DNA of 64,000 bases from Mycteria americana (lineage: Eukaryota; Chordata; Aves; Ciconiiformes; Ciconiidae), in the NCBI RefSeq assembly GCF_035582795.1, contig NC_134396.1, positions 32,903,683-32,967,682 on the forward strand. Direction: 5' to 3'. The notes below the pieces were generated by a model. That model made no database searches and was not told the DNA's origin. It was given only the letters and a program-made list of their open reading frames with translations. A program made the position numbers and the translations under genes. Every line of letters begins with the position of its first letter. Position 1 is the stretch's first letter. Positions 37,046 through 49,307 of this stretch are shown piece by piece.

Positions 37046-38161
37046 TGTGGTGGGTTGATCTTGGCTGGCTGCCAGGTGCCCACCCAGCCACTCTCTCACT
37101 CTCCCTCCTTAACAGGGCAGGGGGAGAAAATATGATGAAAGGCTTGCGGGTCAAGGTAAGGACAGGGAGATCACTCAGCAATTACCATCACGGGCAAAAC
37201 AGACTCAGCTTGGGGAAATTAATTTGATTTATTACCAATCAAATCAGAGTATAATAATGAGTAATAAAACCAAATCTTAAACAACCTTCCCAATCTTAAA
37301 CAACCCCCCACCCCTCCCTTCTTCCCGGGCTCAACTTCACTCCTGGCTTCTCTACCTCCTCCCCCCGAGCAGCAAAGAGGGACAGGGAATGGGGGTTGCG
37401 GTCAGTTCATTGCATGTTGTCTCTGGTGCTCCTTCCTCCTCACACCCTTCCCCTGCTCCAGCGTGGAGTCCCTCCCATGGGAGACAGTCCTCCACTAACT
37501 TCTCCAACGTGGGTTCTTCCTGCGGGCAGCAGTTCTTCACGAACTGCTCCAGTGTGGGTCCCTTCCACGGGGTGCAGTCCTTCAGGAACAGACTGCTCCA
37601 GTGTGGGACCCCCACGGGGTCACAAGTCCTACCAGCACACCTGCTCCAGGGTGGGCTCCTCTCTCCATGGGGGCACAGGTCCTGCCAGGAGCCTGCTGCA
37701 GCACAGGCTCTCCACAGGGTCACAGCTTCCTTCAGGGCACAGTGTGGGGTCCTCCACGGGCTGCAGGTGGATATCTGCTTCACCATTAACCTCCATGGGC
37801 TGCAGGGGGACAGCCTGCCTCACCATGGTCTTCATCAGGGGCTGCAGGGGAATCTCTGCTCCGGGGCCTGGAGCACCTCCTCCCCCTCTGACCTTGGTGT
37901 CTGCAGGGCTGTTTCTCTCACATATTCCCACTCCTCTCTCCGGCTGCTGTTGCACAGCAGTTTTTTTCCCCTTCTCAAATACGTTATCACAGAGGCGCTT
38001 CCACCAATGCTGATGGGCTCAGCCTTGGCCAGCAGTGGGTCCGTCTTGGAGCCGGCTGGCATTGGCTCTGTCCAACATGGGGGAAGCTTCTGGCATCTTC
38101 TCACAGAAGCCACCCCTGCAGCCCCCCCGCTACCAAAACCTTGCCATGCACACCCAATAAA
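37046..38161 (-). mobile_element. Probable solo LTR of an avian endogenous retrovirus, reverse orientation
   Basis: A GC-rich ~1.1-kb block stands out sharply from AT-rich flanks. On the minus strand it would run from a TG-like end near 38161, through a GGGGGGCTGCAGGGGTGGCTT segment, to an AATAAA (complement 37228-37233). It ends ...CACCTGGCAGCCAGCCAAGATCAACCCA close to 37046. I recognise this arrangement as a dispersed LTR frequent in bird genomes (ERV class, exact family uncertain). There are no gag, pol or env sequences, so it is a solo LTR. No clear target duplication is seen and boundaries are good to about 10 bases. Internally, 37430-37860 holds imperfect ~50-60-bp repeats. Long open frames inside are by-products. 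Confidence 0.7.
37430..37860. repeat. Imperfect ~50-60-bp tandem repeats inside the LTR
   Basis: Repeated words on the plus strand, CTGCTCCAG(C/T)GTGGG followed by CACGGG(G/C)TGCAG or CACGGGGTCACA and CC-TTC, recur about seven times with drift. They lie within the presumed U3 of the LTR and could be amplified regulatory modules. Confidence 0.7.
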
Positions 38162-41100
38162 ATATTTTCTATGTAGGATTTGTTTTTTATCTCTTGAAAG
38201 GTGTATGAGTTGAAACAGTAATGTCAAAAGTGTTAGACATCAGATAACTAAAATGAAGTAAAATAACAAACATCCTGAGAATCTCTGTAACTGTGTAATA
38301 AACAAGCCTTTGTGCATAGCAAGAGATTTGACCTAAAAGCATCCGTAGCTTTGGGAAACAACAGTATCCCACTCTTTGCCTTTTTGGTTAGCCAGGACTG
38401 TGAATGTCCAAGTTTTTATGTTCCAACTGCTGAGCACTTCAAGGAGAGGACACAAATTTTCCCAGTCTCAGATAGCTTCTTGTTCTGACCAGTCCTGCTC
38501 AAGAACACCTCCTTTTCTGAAAGTATAAGTAGCTCTCAGCATACGCATTTAAGTATTTGTTTACCAAGTTCAAGTCTTGACTCCTTTGTTCTTAATTCCT
38601 TAGGATTAGAGTGTCAATCTGGTTCATGTACAGGTGGAGGTTTAGTTCAAAGCCTGCATGAAGCTCAGCCCTGCAGCAGAGGCCAATGAGAAGCTGCTGC
38701 ATTGCTTAGGCCTCGCCTGAGTTTTAGTCTGAACGCATGGAAAGGTCTAATCATTGTATTAGCTTAGCACCATTGATGATTCCTTATGCTTGTAAACAAT
38801 GTAAATGTATGGTAGGAAACGCCATGCTTAGTGGAAAACCTTGGCCAAACGAGTCTTGTAGACAGGCTGTGTGATACGTATAGCCAGCAAGACCTTTTCA
38901 GTTCTGTTCCTGTGCAGTCATTACCTCTGATTCCCTAAAGGCTTGGTTGTGTGGGGTTTTTTGTAGCATTGTTTTTCCCAGGGCTTGGCTTAAATTACAG
39001 CTAAGTTTTTCATTTCCATGAAGTCTGTGCTCTGTGTAATTCAGACATGGAGAAAATTGCTTTGACAGATACTATGCTATCTGTATACTCAGCTTGAAGT
39101 TTCAGCTGAGAAATCATTGTCTAAGAAATCTTTGCTGTCTGAGTTTTGGACTAATTATGTACAAACATGAAGTATGTTCCCAGCTGTAGTCTTTTTTTTG
39201 GTCTTTTTTTTTTTTTGTCCTCTTGCTCCATGCAGCTTGCTCCATGGAATTTTGTGGAGGTAGGACTTAACTATAAAATGTTGGTGTCAGTCCAACATGT
39301 ACATCTGGCTTGCTAAGCAAATGTGATTCTACAGCAATAAAATAGGCAACACGGGAAGGGAGTGGAACCAAAAAGCAAGAAAGAAACAATAGGTTGGTAG
39401 CAAGAGAACTTGAAGGAAAATTAAGGGGTCAGCAGAAAAGAACTTTCCTGATCTAGTGGTATCTAGCCTTAAGTGTATAAAGAATGGCAAGCTTGCACTG
39501 AGAACGCTGTCTTGCTTGGAGCATGTTATATACTTTATTAGGTATTTTTCCTGTTATTTTTCCCCTCATTGTTTATCTAAAATTAAATGACAGTGTTTGA
39601 GGAGACAACAGGGAAGTGATGTTCTATTTTCTTAAAAGAGCTGGTGTGTTGCAAAGGTTATCATATTTGCATTGTTCCTATTTTGTAACTGACACAGAAT
39701 AGGAACATGCAATTAATGTGAAGGGCAGTTACTTCTTAAAAACTTCCTGATCTGATTGTGGTAGCATATGGTACTTACGAGTTGTTGGGAAATCTTAAGT
39801 TAAGTTTATGCACACAATTACAGGCTCTAAACAGTTAGTGTTCAGAAATAAGGTCTTGTCATTACAATGAATACTACTAAGCAAACATCAGCTCAATATT
39901 CCGTGGTGGCCAACAAAGCAAGAAGACTTTAGACATTATTTGGGGAGGGAAGAGAATAAAAAGAAAGCCAATTTCTTCATCCAAGATACCCATATTCCAG
40001 AGCCTACTGCAAGTCTGGTTCTGTCATCTTTAAAAAAGATGCAGCAAAATTGGCAGAAGAACAATAAGGATGGCGAGATATGAAACAGCTTCCATGTAAG
40101 GGACAAAGAAATATATTTTGTTAATATGTTTACATTGGAAAAGAGATGTGTATGGGAGAATGTGATGGCATGGTATGGAGAAGGTGAATAAGGGATGACT
40201 TTCTTTCAACATAAGAGCTATGGGGTATCATATGAAACAAGTAAGTGGAAGCTCCAAACCCAACAGAAAGAGGTATTTCTTCTTACAAGAAGTAGTTATG
40301 CTGCAGAACTCCTTGTCACAGGATGTCATGAATGCTAGGAACTTATGTGAGTTCAGAAAGCAACAGATTATTTTAACAGAAGCTGGTAAAAAGAAGTATA
40401 TCAACAGTGACACAGAGCTGCAGATCATTGGAAGATGGGGAAGTAGTCCACCAAGTGTTGATGTATGTTTACTACCTTTTTTTTTTATACTCTTGTCATG
40501 TCTTGTCATCAGCTACTGTTGGAAACAGGCTACTTTGCTAGGTGAACCTCTGCTCTGGTATAGGGAGTCCTATTTTAATATCACGTCATGCTTTTTAAAG
40601 AAACGGATCTGCAAAGCCAGTAATGGTCATTGCGCTTTCACCTCAAGCTCTTGTTTTAGGAGCTGACTTGGAAAAAGTGGCATGATTTTTAGGATTATTG
40701 AATATCTCAACCTGAACTTCTACTTGTTTAAGGTGATACATGTTCTGCAGCACTACAAATGCACCTCTGAGAATCAAAGGAGTAATTTCTGATGGGCAAA
40801 CAAATACTTCTTGTTTTTACATTTGGCTGTCATTCATATGAGACACTTCAATTCCTGTTTTTTGTTAAAAAAAAAAGGTCAGGATGATATCCTATGCAGG
40901 GAACCCAACAGATAACTTTTCCTGTAACAATGATTAGCCTTTGTATTTGTTCTTTCCCAAAAGGAAAAAGGTTCAGTCAGCCATTTGGTGACACACTGTG
41001 TTGACAGAAAACTGAAAATTTACTGGAAACAAACGCCTTCAGTTTTACGTATGCATATGATTGCTTTGGTACAAAACAAGGTAAGCAACATGACTGCCTT

Positions 41101-44100
41101 ATTCTACAATATTACTTAAAAGTGTGTCAAATGTGTTTCCTCTGAATTTTAGAGAAGTTTTTATGAAAGAGTATAATTTTGAGGACTATGGTCTGAATGC
41201 ATATCAGAGTTGAGAGCCCAAAGCTTTGTACAAAGATTTGCATGAGCAAATCATCTTGCGCAAGAAATGTGTCTTGCAGTGTTTGATGGAAAGTTCTGTT
41301 TCAAACTTTGGTTTAATGCCACGGAAATGAACATTACCTTGGAGTCCTAAGGTTGCAATTTACCTGTTACATTTTCAAAGACACAACAAGTATTCTTACG
41401 TGCGTATGTTTCTTCTCGGAGGAAATGACTTACCAGCAAATACAGGCTTTCAGCACTTTTCACATCTGTTTTTGGCAACAATCTAGAAGCACTATAGCTT
41501 TGTTCTTTTTCCAGAAGTATTTATTAATGCTTTTTAATTATGTAATATTCCTGAGCATTTCTACTTGTGAAAATATTTATGTTGTCTCTTCAAGCAGATA
41601 TGTAATAAATAACCATAAAAGCAAAGCACTTAAAATGCATTTCTCTACAGTGGAAGTCAGACTCTCCGACTTTCTCCAAGATTAAAACAACACAATTTTC
41701 TCATGTGTCTGCTTTACTTGTATATTTCTGCTAATGTGAATGCAGATCAGAAATCTGTTGTTTAAGCTCTGGTCTTCTTCTTGTAAATTTCATAGAGTCT
41801 TAACCAAAATCATTCTGTGTTAAGATAAAAATAAAGAGCAAAAAATTCAGGACATAAATTTATTGCATAGAAATATGATGTACATAATTTTAAAGCGATT
41901 ACACCAAGCACATGAGAAGAAACACAAATGATCATAGATATTCCAAATAGTCTCAGGTAAAGTCTGGCAAACAATTTGTAGGAAATTATGTATTTAGCAA
42001 TTTGCAGTCTGCCTTATGGATTGTGGAATGTCTCATAATCTGTTGTATATCAAAAATTTCTGACAGATGTGTAAAGGTCTGTAGACTGTGGCTTTTGACT
42101 TACGAGCACAGTGCTCCAAACTTAACTCTCATGGGATTGACTAGCCTAACAGTTTATGTGGTTATGTATTGTTTATGTTTCTTGACCAAACAAGCAAGTA
42201 GGACCAATAGTCCTTATGGTTATGTTTCAGGTAACTCATTTAGCAATCAGTTTCCATCAATATTTCCATTAAATGCAAGCCAAATTTACTATTACAGTTT
42301 GCTAGTAAAATTGGCATGAATGTCAACCCAATTCATATTAAAATAAATATTGAAGTGACTTGGAAGGCGGACACCTTTCAAGGGAAGCCTTCCCAAGGAA
42401 AAAGTGTTTAAATACAGAAGACAATCACAGTCACCAGTTTTTAATAGCATTGAACTAAAATGTAAACACAATGAGAAAATACTGTCTGTATTTCCTAATG
42501 TGAGTGGATGGATTGGTTTGGTAGGGAATTATGACTTTTATTCAGATGATATTAAAAATTAATGCAATATGAATTTGTTGCATTTTGTCTTTCATCAAAC
42601 TGCACTTCAGGAGAAGTATATAAGGCAAAATACAGCTTCCTTGTACCCATATTTACATCGTGGGTTTTTTTTATTTTTTCTTTTTCCTTTTGTCTCAGTT
42701 ATCTGCTCCTGCTCCCCTTCATGTTTTCCATCTATGTATATCTGGTTCCTCACAGTTACCCCACTCTCATTTGCTCTTTATATTTATTTTTAACTATTCT
42801 TTTAGAAACAGAATTTATGAATCCTCCTTTCAACCTTCAGTGCAGCCTATACTCCCCACATTAACAGGAATTTTGAAATTATTGTGCAGATTCACTGTCA
42901 GTGTCTGATTACAGAGGAGAAAATCTAAAAGACACTAAACGTTTATCGGTTTTTGTTGTTGGGTTTCAATGTTTTCTCATCTTTATAAGACCCAGAATCT
43001 TGAAATTCTGACATGTTTCTCCACTGTAAAATTTTTGGTAACAGCAAAGTGAGTGGGGAGCGCAAAAGGTAGGATTTAGGCAGAACTCAGTAATGGGTCA
43101 TTAGGGGAAGCTTTAGGGAAGTTGTGAAATCCTTGAAGCACCCAGAGCAGATACTGCAGTCCTGAGACCACTTCTCCTGTCAGCATCACTGCTATGGGGG
43201 AGAGTCATTGTCACTGATTTAAAAGACTTTTTGTGTAAGATAGGTAAGGACTGAACCCAGACTTCTGAACTCCTGAGTGAATGCGTTTGCCACATAACAC
43301 AGGTTTTTGTTGTTTGCTTTCAATGTTATTAATTTCAGTAATAATAAATGAATTCTCTAATAACTTTCCTCACACTTTTTCATAGACCTGCAAAAAGCAA
43401 ATGAGTTGTATATGGCTTTGTTTTGACACGCATAAAGAAAAAGGCATGATCCTTCAACACGCAAGGGACGACGGTACACTGAAACTGTTCCCTACTAAAA
43501 CCTGGTTACAAATTTATGTCTACATTCCCCCAATATGCATTTTAAACTCTTGTCTTCTCCCTTAAACTGTTGTTACATTTTGTTAACTGCTGTTAACTTT
43601 GGTTGAAGCACAGTATGCCAAAGTAGGAACAGGCTTTTACCAAGAGCAAACCTCCCCTCAGCCTAGGCAGCCTTTGTATTATTTCAGGAATTTAACTTTT
43701 TTTTGCCACCCGATCTGTCAGACTCCCAGAGATGTAATTAGAAATCCATGTGTTTAGTATGATAATTTAAAACAAAGCTACTATATGGAAAAGGTGTTAC
43801 CACAGAGTACCTGGGACATATGTCAGAAAGGCTTAAATAAGGAAAGAAATATGTATGGTTGCTCTCTTATCTCAATAGACAAAGAGTAAGATTCTCTAAA
43901 TTGCAAGGATCTGGATGGGCATTCAGGGAATAGGACATAATTTTAAGTAGTAACTGGATATACTTACCACTGTCCCCCCCGTCTCCTAGTACGTCTTTTT
44001 GTTCAGGACAAAAGTTGGTTTCCTTCTTGCTTATTTTTAAATCATCAGACCATAGTGACTGCATCAATGACCTCTTTCAAGTCTATCTTCTGCTATTTTT

Positions 44101-44430
44101 AAGCTTTGGACTATACACTTAGCCAAGATTTTGTCTGCTTAAACCCAAAGCAGTATGACGAAAGAAGTCATACCAGCTGGAGATGTAATGCTTTAGTGCG
44201 CCACTTGGGTTTGATACAGAGATTTCAAATACTCAGGTAACCTTAAAGTCCAATCTTTCACATACTTAGAGGGTTTAGGGATTGTTTTATTCAAATGTAT
44301 CCATCACTTTAAAAAATTGTAGTTGTTGGGTGATAATTCCATTCTATAACAGATCGAGTGTTTTTACAGCTGACAGGTATTTGTGATTTGCCTAAGACTG
44401 ACAAGTACGCATTATGTGTGTTTAAAATGC

Positions 44431-44444
44431 ACACACACACACAC
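44431..44444. repeat. CA microsatellite
   Basis: Seven AC units followed by an alternating purine-pyrimidine stretch (GTATACATATATA). Confidence 0.9.
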
Positions 44445-46099
44445 GTATACATATATAATGCAATATATTTGGCTTCAGACTACTTAAAGCATGTAGAAGT
44501 GTTTCTACTTTATGCCCCCATATAGTAGTAGTAGCAAACATCTATCCAGGTATCACTGAAACGAGCTCTTTGCAGGCTTACGACTGGAAACAATCAGGAG
44601 CCTGTGTTTCTTCATTCTGTATACAAGTATATGAAAAGTAAATACTTTCTGTTCCTGGACTCTTATTTTTCCAGTGGATAAGCAGTGCTTTGTGTTAATG
44701 AAAGCCGAAAGCGTTTGAAGAATAATAAATTTGAAGAGTTTCGTTCTATTATTTAATGAGAACAGAAAACATATCCATCTGGCAAAATCCCCTTTACAGA
44801 TATTTTTTGTGGAAGTATTGCATTAAGTGAAAATAATTTCTCAAAGGAGAGGAAAGGCTTAGCCCTCAATAGTTTATGGAATACAGGGATTTCCACAAAT
44901 TACATTGCATGACCACTGTGTTACAATTGGCATTCCTGAGGAATAATTCAGCATTATTTTTTATACAGGATTATATGATGAAGGATAATTTAAAACATGT
45001 TTTGATATTAAAAAAAAAAACTTTCAGAAGGTCAGACACATACTAAAAACAGTGCATGGGGTAAAAACAGTACACCTACTACTTATTTGTTACAGTTTCA
45101 CTGTATATGAACACAATTTGCCCATCCAAATAGACAACTGAATTAATAATTGGACACGTGCATTTCATGGACAAACATAATATTACATATGTAAAATGGA
45201 TGTCCAGTGCCATGCTGATTTTTTTTTTAAACTGGGCATTTTTTTCAGCTGAAATGTTTGAATTTCATATTAAACAAACTACCTTCAATTTGATTTCAGC
45301 CAAAGTCATTGGCAAACATAAATATTCAGTTTGCATGTGCATTTGTTGAAATAAGGCAAAGATTTACAATCACATGTGTTAGAAGAATTGTGCTCCTGGG
45401 CATTAAAAAAAAAAATTAAGCTAAAGAAGAAGGAATAGAAACACGGAGACATGATCAAAGTGAAGATGAAACTGCCTTATTCGTACACCTAAGGGCTTCC
45501 TTCACTGTGGTTTAGTGAGAAGGGCAAGTTAGGAACTGTCCCAACCCTTTTTCTGTCTATACAGACAAACCTCTGTCTTAAGTAAAGTATTACTCTAAAT
45601 CTCAGTCCTGAAAGCCATGGCCTGAAGCTGAAGCTGTGCAGTGGAGCTGCAGTCACAGTCACCGCTTGAGTTATTGCAGCTGCTCATTCCATCACGGTCC
45701 CCACGGACGGCAACTGCTATTTTGCGCTGCGGTGGTTTGCAATTGTACCACCCTGAATGCTGCGGTCCTAGTGAAATATGGCAAGCGAAGGATCCTAGTA
45801 TAGTATCTAAGATTTCAGGCTAATTGAAGTTGATTTGCAGTTTATTATTTAGTCACTAGATGTCTCCATATGCTGTAAGCAAACACAGGCTATGCTTACT
45901 GGTAAACAAAGAAGAAATCGCTAGAACTAAAGTTACATAGGGCAGTGCTTATAGGAATATAAATGAGTTATCACTTCGTTTCCAGCTGTCTGGAATTTTC
46001 CAGGGAAATAATTATGTTGGAAAACGCTGGCTGTATTTCCCAAGCCATTTCATTGAAAGCATCTCGAACCTGAACAGGGCAGGTTTTTTTTTTTTTAAT

Positions 46100-46240
46100 T
46101 TGTAATGAGTTTGGCCCAGCCTCGGTGCACTGGAAACGGTGGGAGGTCCCAAACTTAAAGAGAAGCCCGTTGTCAGATCTACATCAAAGCTGACAGCCTG
46201 GGAGGCTGAGGTGCCCTGGAGCTCTGGGTCCCCAGCAAAG
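46100..46240 (+). other. Candidate alternative upstream exon of CEMIP2 (weak)
   Basis: A moderately GC-rich segment ends at CCCAGCAAAG|GTAAGTCC, which matches the donor consensus well. It lies about 0.6 kb before the CpG island that feeds CEMIP2, on the same strand. It contains no obvious coding frame. It could be an alternative 5' UTR exon or a chance donor; the left limit is arbitrary. Confidence 0.2.
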
Positions 46241-46950
46241 GTAAGTCCTGGAGCTTCACGGTCCCTCTGAGTTTCTAAATCAGCTTCATGTTCTTTGCTG
46301 TAGAACAGCTGCAGGCACTGGTTCCTTGAAATTCAGCACATTTTTGGCTTTAGTTTGATTTTACTCCAAATCAGACTTTAAAAAAAAAAAATAAATTCCC
46401 AGAAAGCGGAATCAGATTTTCCAGCCAGCTCTTTTCCCAGGTCAGAGACTGCCCGGGCTACGACTCCTGTAAGTAACTTTATTCTCTGTTCCCTTTCAGC
46501 CCAGTAAGCCTACATGTAATGACAACCGCCTCGTACCTTTCTGCTTTTTACTAGTGTTGCCCGATTTACTTCGCGTGTCCCTCCCCGCTGTCCTGACGGA
46601 GACAGCACGTTGTGTCTCCCCTCGCTGACCCCCTGCTCCTCTACCTGCTCTCCTACAACGGGCACCTTTTATACCCCCCCGGCAGCACCTGTGCGCTTCT
46701 AGTGTGGATTTTTTTTTTTATCGGACACGGGCATCTAACGCTGTGTTTGGTATTTTAGCCGTAATTTAGCTTTTTTCCACGCCGCCCGGAGGAGGGCCGT
46801 GGGTCGAGGCAGGGGTGCAAGGCGCCCCGTGCCTGCTCCCGCCCCCCAGCCCGGGGCGCTGCAGGAGGGGGCACCCGGCCCCTTCCCAGCGGGTGGGAGA
46901 GCCGGGGCTGCCGCAGTCCCGCCGGGCCGGGGGTGGCCGGGCACCTCCAC

Positions 46951-47096
46951 GGCCGGGCCGGGCCGGGCCGGGCCGGGGGCGCCGCCGCCGCCGCTGCCGC
47001 TGCCACGGGCAGGGCCGGGCCGGGCCGGGCCGGGGCGAGCAGCGCGGCGCCAGGCGGAGCGCGGAGCGGAGCGGAGCGGGGCGGGGCGGGGCGGGC
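46951..47096 (+). repeat. G-rich pentamer repeats with G-quadruplex potential
   Basis: Three short tracts: (GGCCG)5 at 46951-46975 followed by more G, a second GGGCC array at 47012-47036, and GGAGC/GGGGC pentamers at 47055-47096. Each supplies four or more closely spaced G-runs on the plus strand. They sit just upstream of or within the presumed CEMIP2 first exon. Confidence 0.85.
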
Positions 47097-47199
47097 GGTG
47101 CCGGCGCGGTGCGAGGGGCGGGCGGCGCGGCTCGGGGCGGCCCCGCTGCTCCTCCCCCGGCGCGGGGGCGGCGGGAGGCGGGGCCGCGGCGGCGGGGCG

Positions 47200-47394
47200 C
47201 AGCCGCCTCCTTTCGGGGCCGGGGATCGTCGCCCCGGGGGGGCTGCGGCCGCTGCCAATTGCGTAAGGGCGGCAGCCGGGGCGGGGAGCGGCGGGAGGTG
47301 GCGAGCAGCCGGGCGGCCTCCCGCCGTGTCCGGGGCGGGGAGCGCCATGCCGCCGCCCTGAGCGCGCCGCCGCGCCGCGCCGCGCCGGGCCCAG
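47200..47394 (+). other. CEMIP2: Probable noncoding exon 1 of CEMIP2; 5' end unknown
   Basis: The coding exon at 59624 begins 12 bases before its ATG, so an upstream 5' UTR exon is required. The strongest donor in the CpG island is GCCCAG|GTGAGT, with exon end at 47394. The start shown is arbitrary because the transcription start cannot be seen. The exon would contain a four-codon upstream open frame at 47347-47361. Confidence 0.55.
47347..47361 (+). promoter_or_regulatory. Minimal upstream ORF (4 codons and stop) in CEMIP2 5' UTR
   Basis: ATG CCG CCG CCC TGA, with a G at -3 (AGCGCC before the ATG), lies 33 bases before the proposed exon-1 donor. If included in the transcript it could lower translation or allow reinitiation at the CEMIP2 ATG. 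Transcript inclusion is inferred. Confidence 0.4.
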
Positions 47395-49288
47395 GTGAGT
47401 GCGCGCCCGGCCGGGGGCGGCGGCGGCGGGGCCGGCAGCGGCGAGGCGCTGCGGCGGGGCGGGACGGGGCTGCCGGCGAGGGCGAGCCGCCGGGCCGCGG
47501 GCCGGCCTGCCGCGGCTGCCCGGTCGGCCGCTGCGGCACCGGCCTCTTTTGTTCGCGGGGCCGGCGGGAGGGGAGAGAAGGAAGGGAGGGGAGGGGAGAG
47601 CAGAGGAGGGAGCGGGGGCGGCGGCAGCCGGCGGCGGGGCGGGGAGGGCCGGCGGCGGGCGCAGCCGCGGCTGCCCGGTGGAGCCGCCTGCTCCGCCCGG
47701 GGCCGTGCGAGCGCGTCCCGGGCGCTGGGCGCGGAGGCGGCGTGTGCCCCCGGCGTGCGCGTGCCCCCGGCGCCCGCCTTGCCGGCAGGTGTGGGCTCCG
47801 CGCCCCTCCGCGGGGTGCGGCGGCAGGTGCCGCGGCGGGGGCTGCGTGGGCAGGGCTCCATCGCTTTTGTGAGCGCTCCTGGCCGGATGCTCCCGGCATC
47901 ACGCCGCGAAGCAAGGCTGGGCTCAGACCGTTTCCACGGCAGTCGCTCCGCTAGGACCTGCCCTGATAGGCATCCCCGAGCGCCTGGGTTATGACGGCTT
48001 GCCTTTCCTGTGCCTGGTAACCGGCAGCCTGCTTTACCTGCCCAGAGGCACGGAAAAAACAGCGGGAGTGGTATATCTCAACCCTCCTAATAAAAGAGGG
48101 TGTGCGGTGATGAATGCGCTACATTTGTGCTACAGCACAGCTCAGATGAGGGGTGTGGGCTGAAGATCCTATCCTTGTTTATATTTTAAATGTGAATTAG
48201 CGGCACGGATTCTTTAAAAGGGAAGAGATTTTATATTCCTGAGTAGTTACAAAAACGAAGTAGTGCCTGGGGCTTGACAAAGACAATGCAATAAGGAAGA
48301 TAAAGCAGTACTTCTCATTTTTGGGTGGCATCAGTCGAGTTTTGATGGATCACAGAAAAAGATTTGTAACAGCTTATCTGCATTACTGATGTGAAATGGC
48401 CCATGGGTAGCAGTAGGGAGGAGGGGAGGTTCATCTTTGTTCTTAGGAGTCTGTAGCTCTCGGAGGTGCTTTGTCTGTATGGATCCTGCGCACTGCCTGC
48501 ACGAATGTGAAATCTTCTGCCAGATCAAGTTTGTCGGGCCTGTTCCTCTTGCTCTTTCCCTACGAATACAGCATCCAGCAGAGTGTATGCTAGGGGCTCG
48601 AGCTAGGCAAAGTGTCCAGAAGAATAACAGTTTTATGTAAAGCACAAGTAATGCCCCCAGGTACAAACGGATTCAGGAAGAAAAAGAAGAAAAAGGGTGG
48701 GGGGGAGAGACAAGAGGACTGCTGTGAGGTCCTTGCTAAAGTGAGACTGCAGAAGTGTCTTCTGAAATTTAGCATCTGATCTGAACAGTAGCTGTGGCGT
48801 GTGCTGTTTTGAGATGTGGATAGATATTTTTTTCAGTGGTGGACTGTAGGATTTTTTAAATTATGAACGTTAACACTTTAGCCCCACAATATTTTGTGGG
48901 GAAGGTGGTGGTGAGGGTCGGCTGGAAGCTTTTAACCTGTTCATCAGACTTGTTGCTAATTGGCGGAGACACTAAGCAGTAGAGGATGGTGACCCCTGTG
49001 TGGAAAAACTGTTGTTTTCAGCAGGCCCTGTAAAATCCACTAAAGGTTTCCCAGCAGTAACTGGTCCCATGACTGGAAGGGTTACCATTTGGTGGCACAG
49101 TTCACATTTCTTCCAAGTTGACAAACCAGGGTATGGAGCAGGGGGAACAAAAAGGTTGTTTTTCCCCTAAGGCGTGAATATAAAAATAGGTACAGCACAA
49201 GGAGATCTACTAATCCTAGAAGATTGAAGAACAAACTGTGGTACTTCCTTGGTTACTTTACAGCTTGATCGTCTCATGTGTGTGTCGT

Positions 49289-49307
49289 CCCCCCCCCCCC
49301 CCCCCCC
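49289..49307. repeat. Poly-C run (19 bases)
   Basis: Nineteen consecutive C after a TGTGTGT run. A mononucleotide tract of this kind is likely polymorphic and error-prone in sequencing. Confidence 0.95.

Larger units (their letters stand above)
38162..46780. other. Intergenic DNA upstream of CEMIP2
   Basis: Mostly AT-rich with no recognisable exons or RNA genes. A CA microsatellite sits at 44431-44444. GC content rises from about 45.6 kb towards the CEMIP2 island. A consensus splice donor (CAAAG|GTAAGT) occurs at 46240/46241 and is reported separately. The 148-codon plus frame at 40220-40666 resembles no family and is not called. Confidence 0.6.
46780..47900 (+). promoter_or_regulatory. CEMIP2: CpG-island promoter of CEMIP2
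   Basis: About 1.1 kb of extreme GC and CpG density, bounded by AT-rich DNA, lying upstream of the first CEMIP2 coding exon on the same strand. It contains runs of GGGCC and GGGGC/GGAGC pentamers that form several GC boxes, and no TATA box. Very long open frames on both strands (up to ~380 codons, Arg/Ala/Pro/Gly only) are composition artefacts. Transcription probably starts at dispersed sites before 47394. Confidence 0.85.

Noticed and set aside
37389-38213. 274- and 205-codon plus-strand frames
   Set aside because: They lie inside the reverse-oriented LTR and reflect its GC-rich internal repeats. No resemblance to retroviral proteins.
40220-40666. 148-codon plus-strand frame in intergenic DNA
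   Set aside because: AT-rich codon composition, no recognised domain, no flanking splice or polyadenylation context, and an overlapping frame on the other strand.
46755-47954. Open frames of 368-382 codons on both strands in the second CpG island
   Set aside because: Same low-complexity Arg/Pro/Ala/Gly composition on both strands, with no domain. It overlaps the CEMIP2 promoter.
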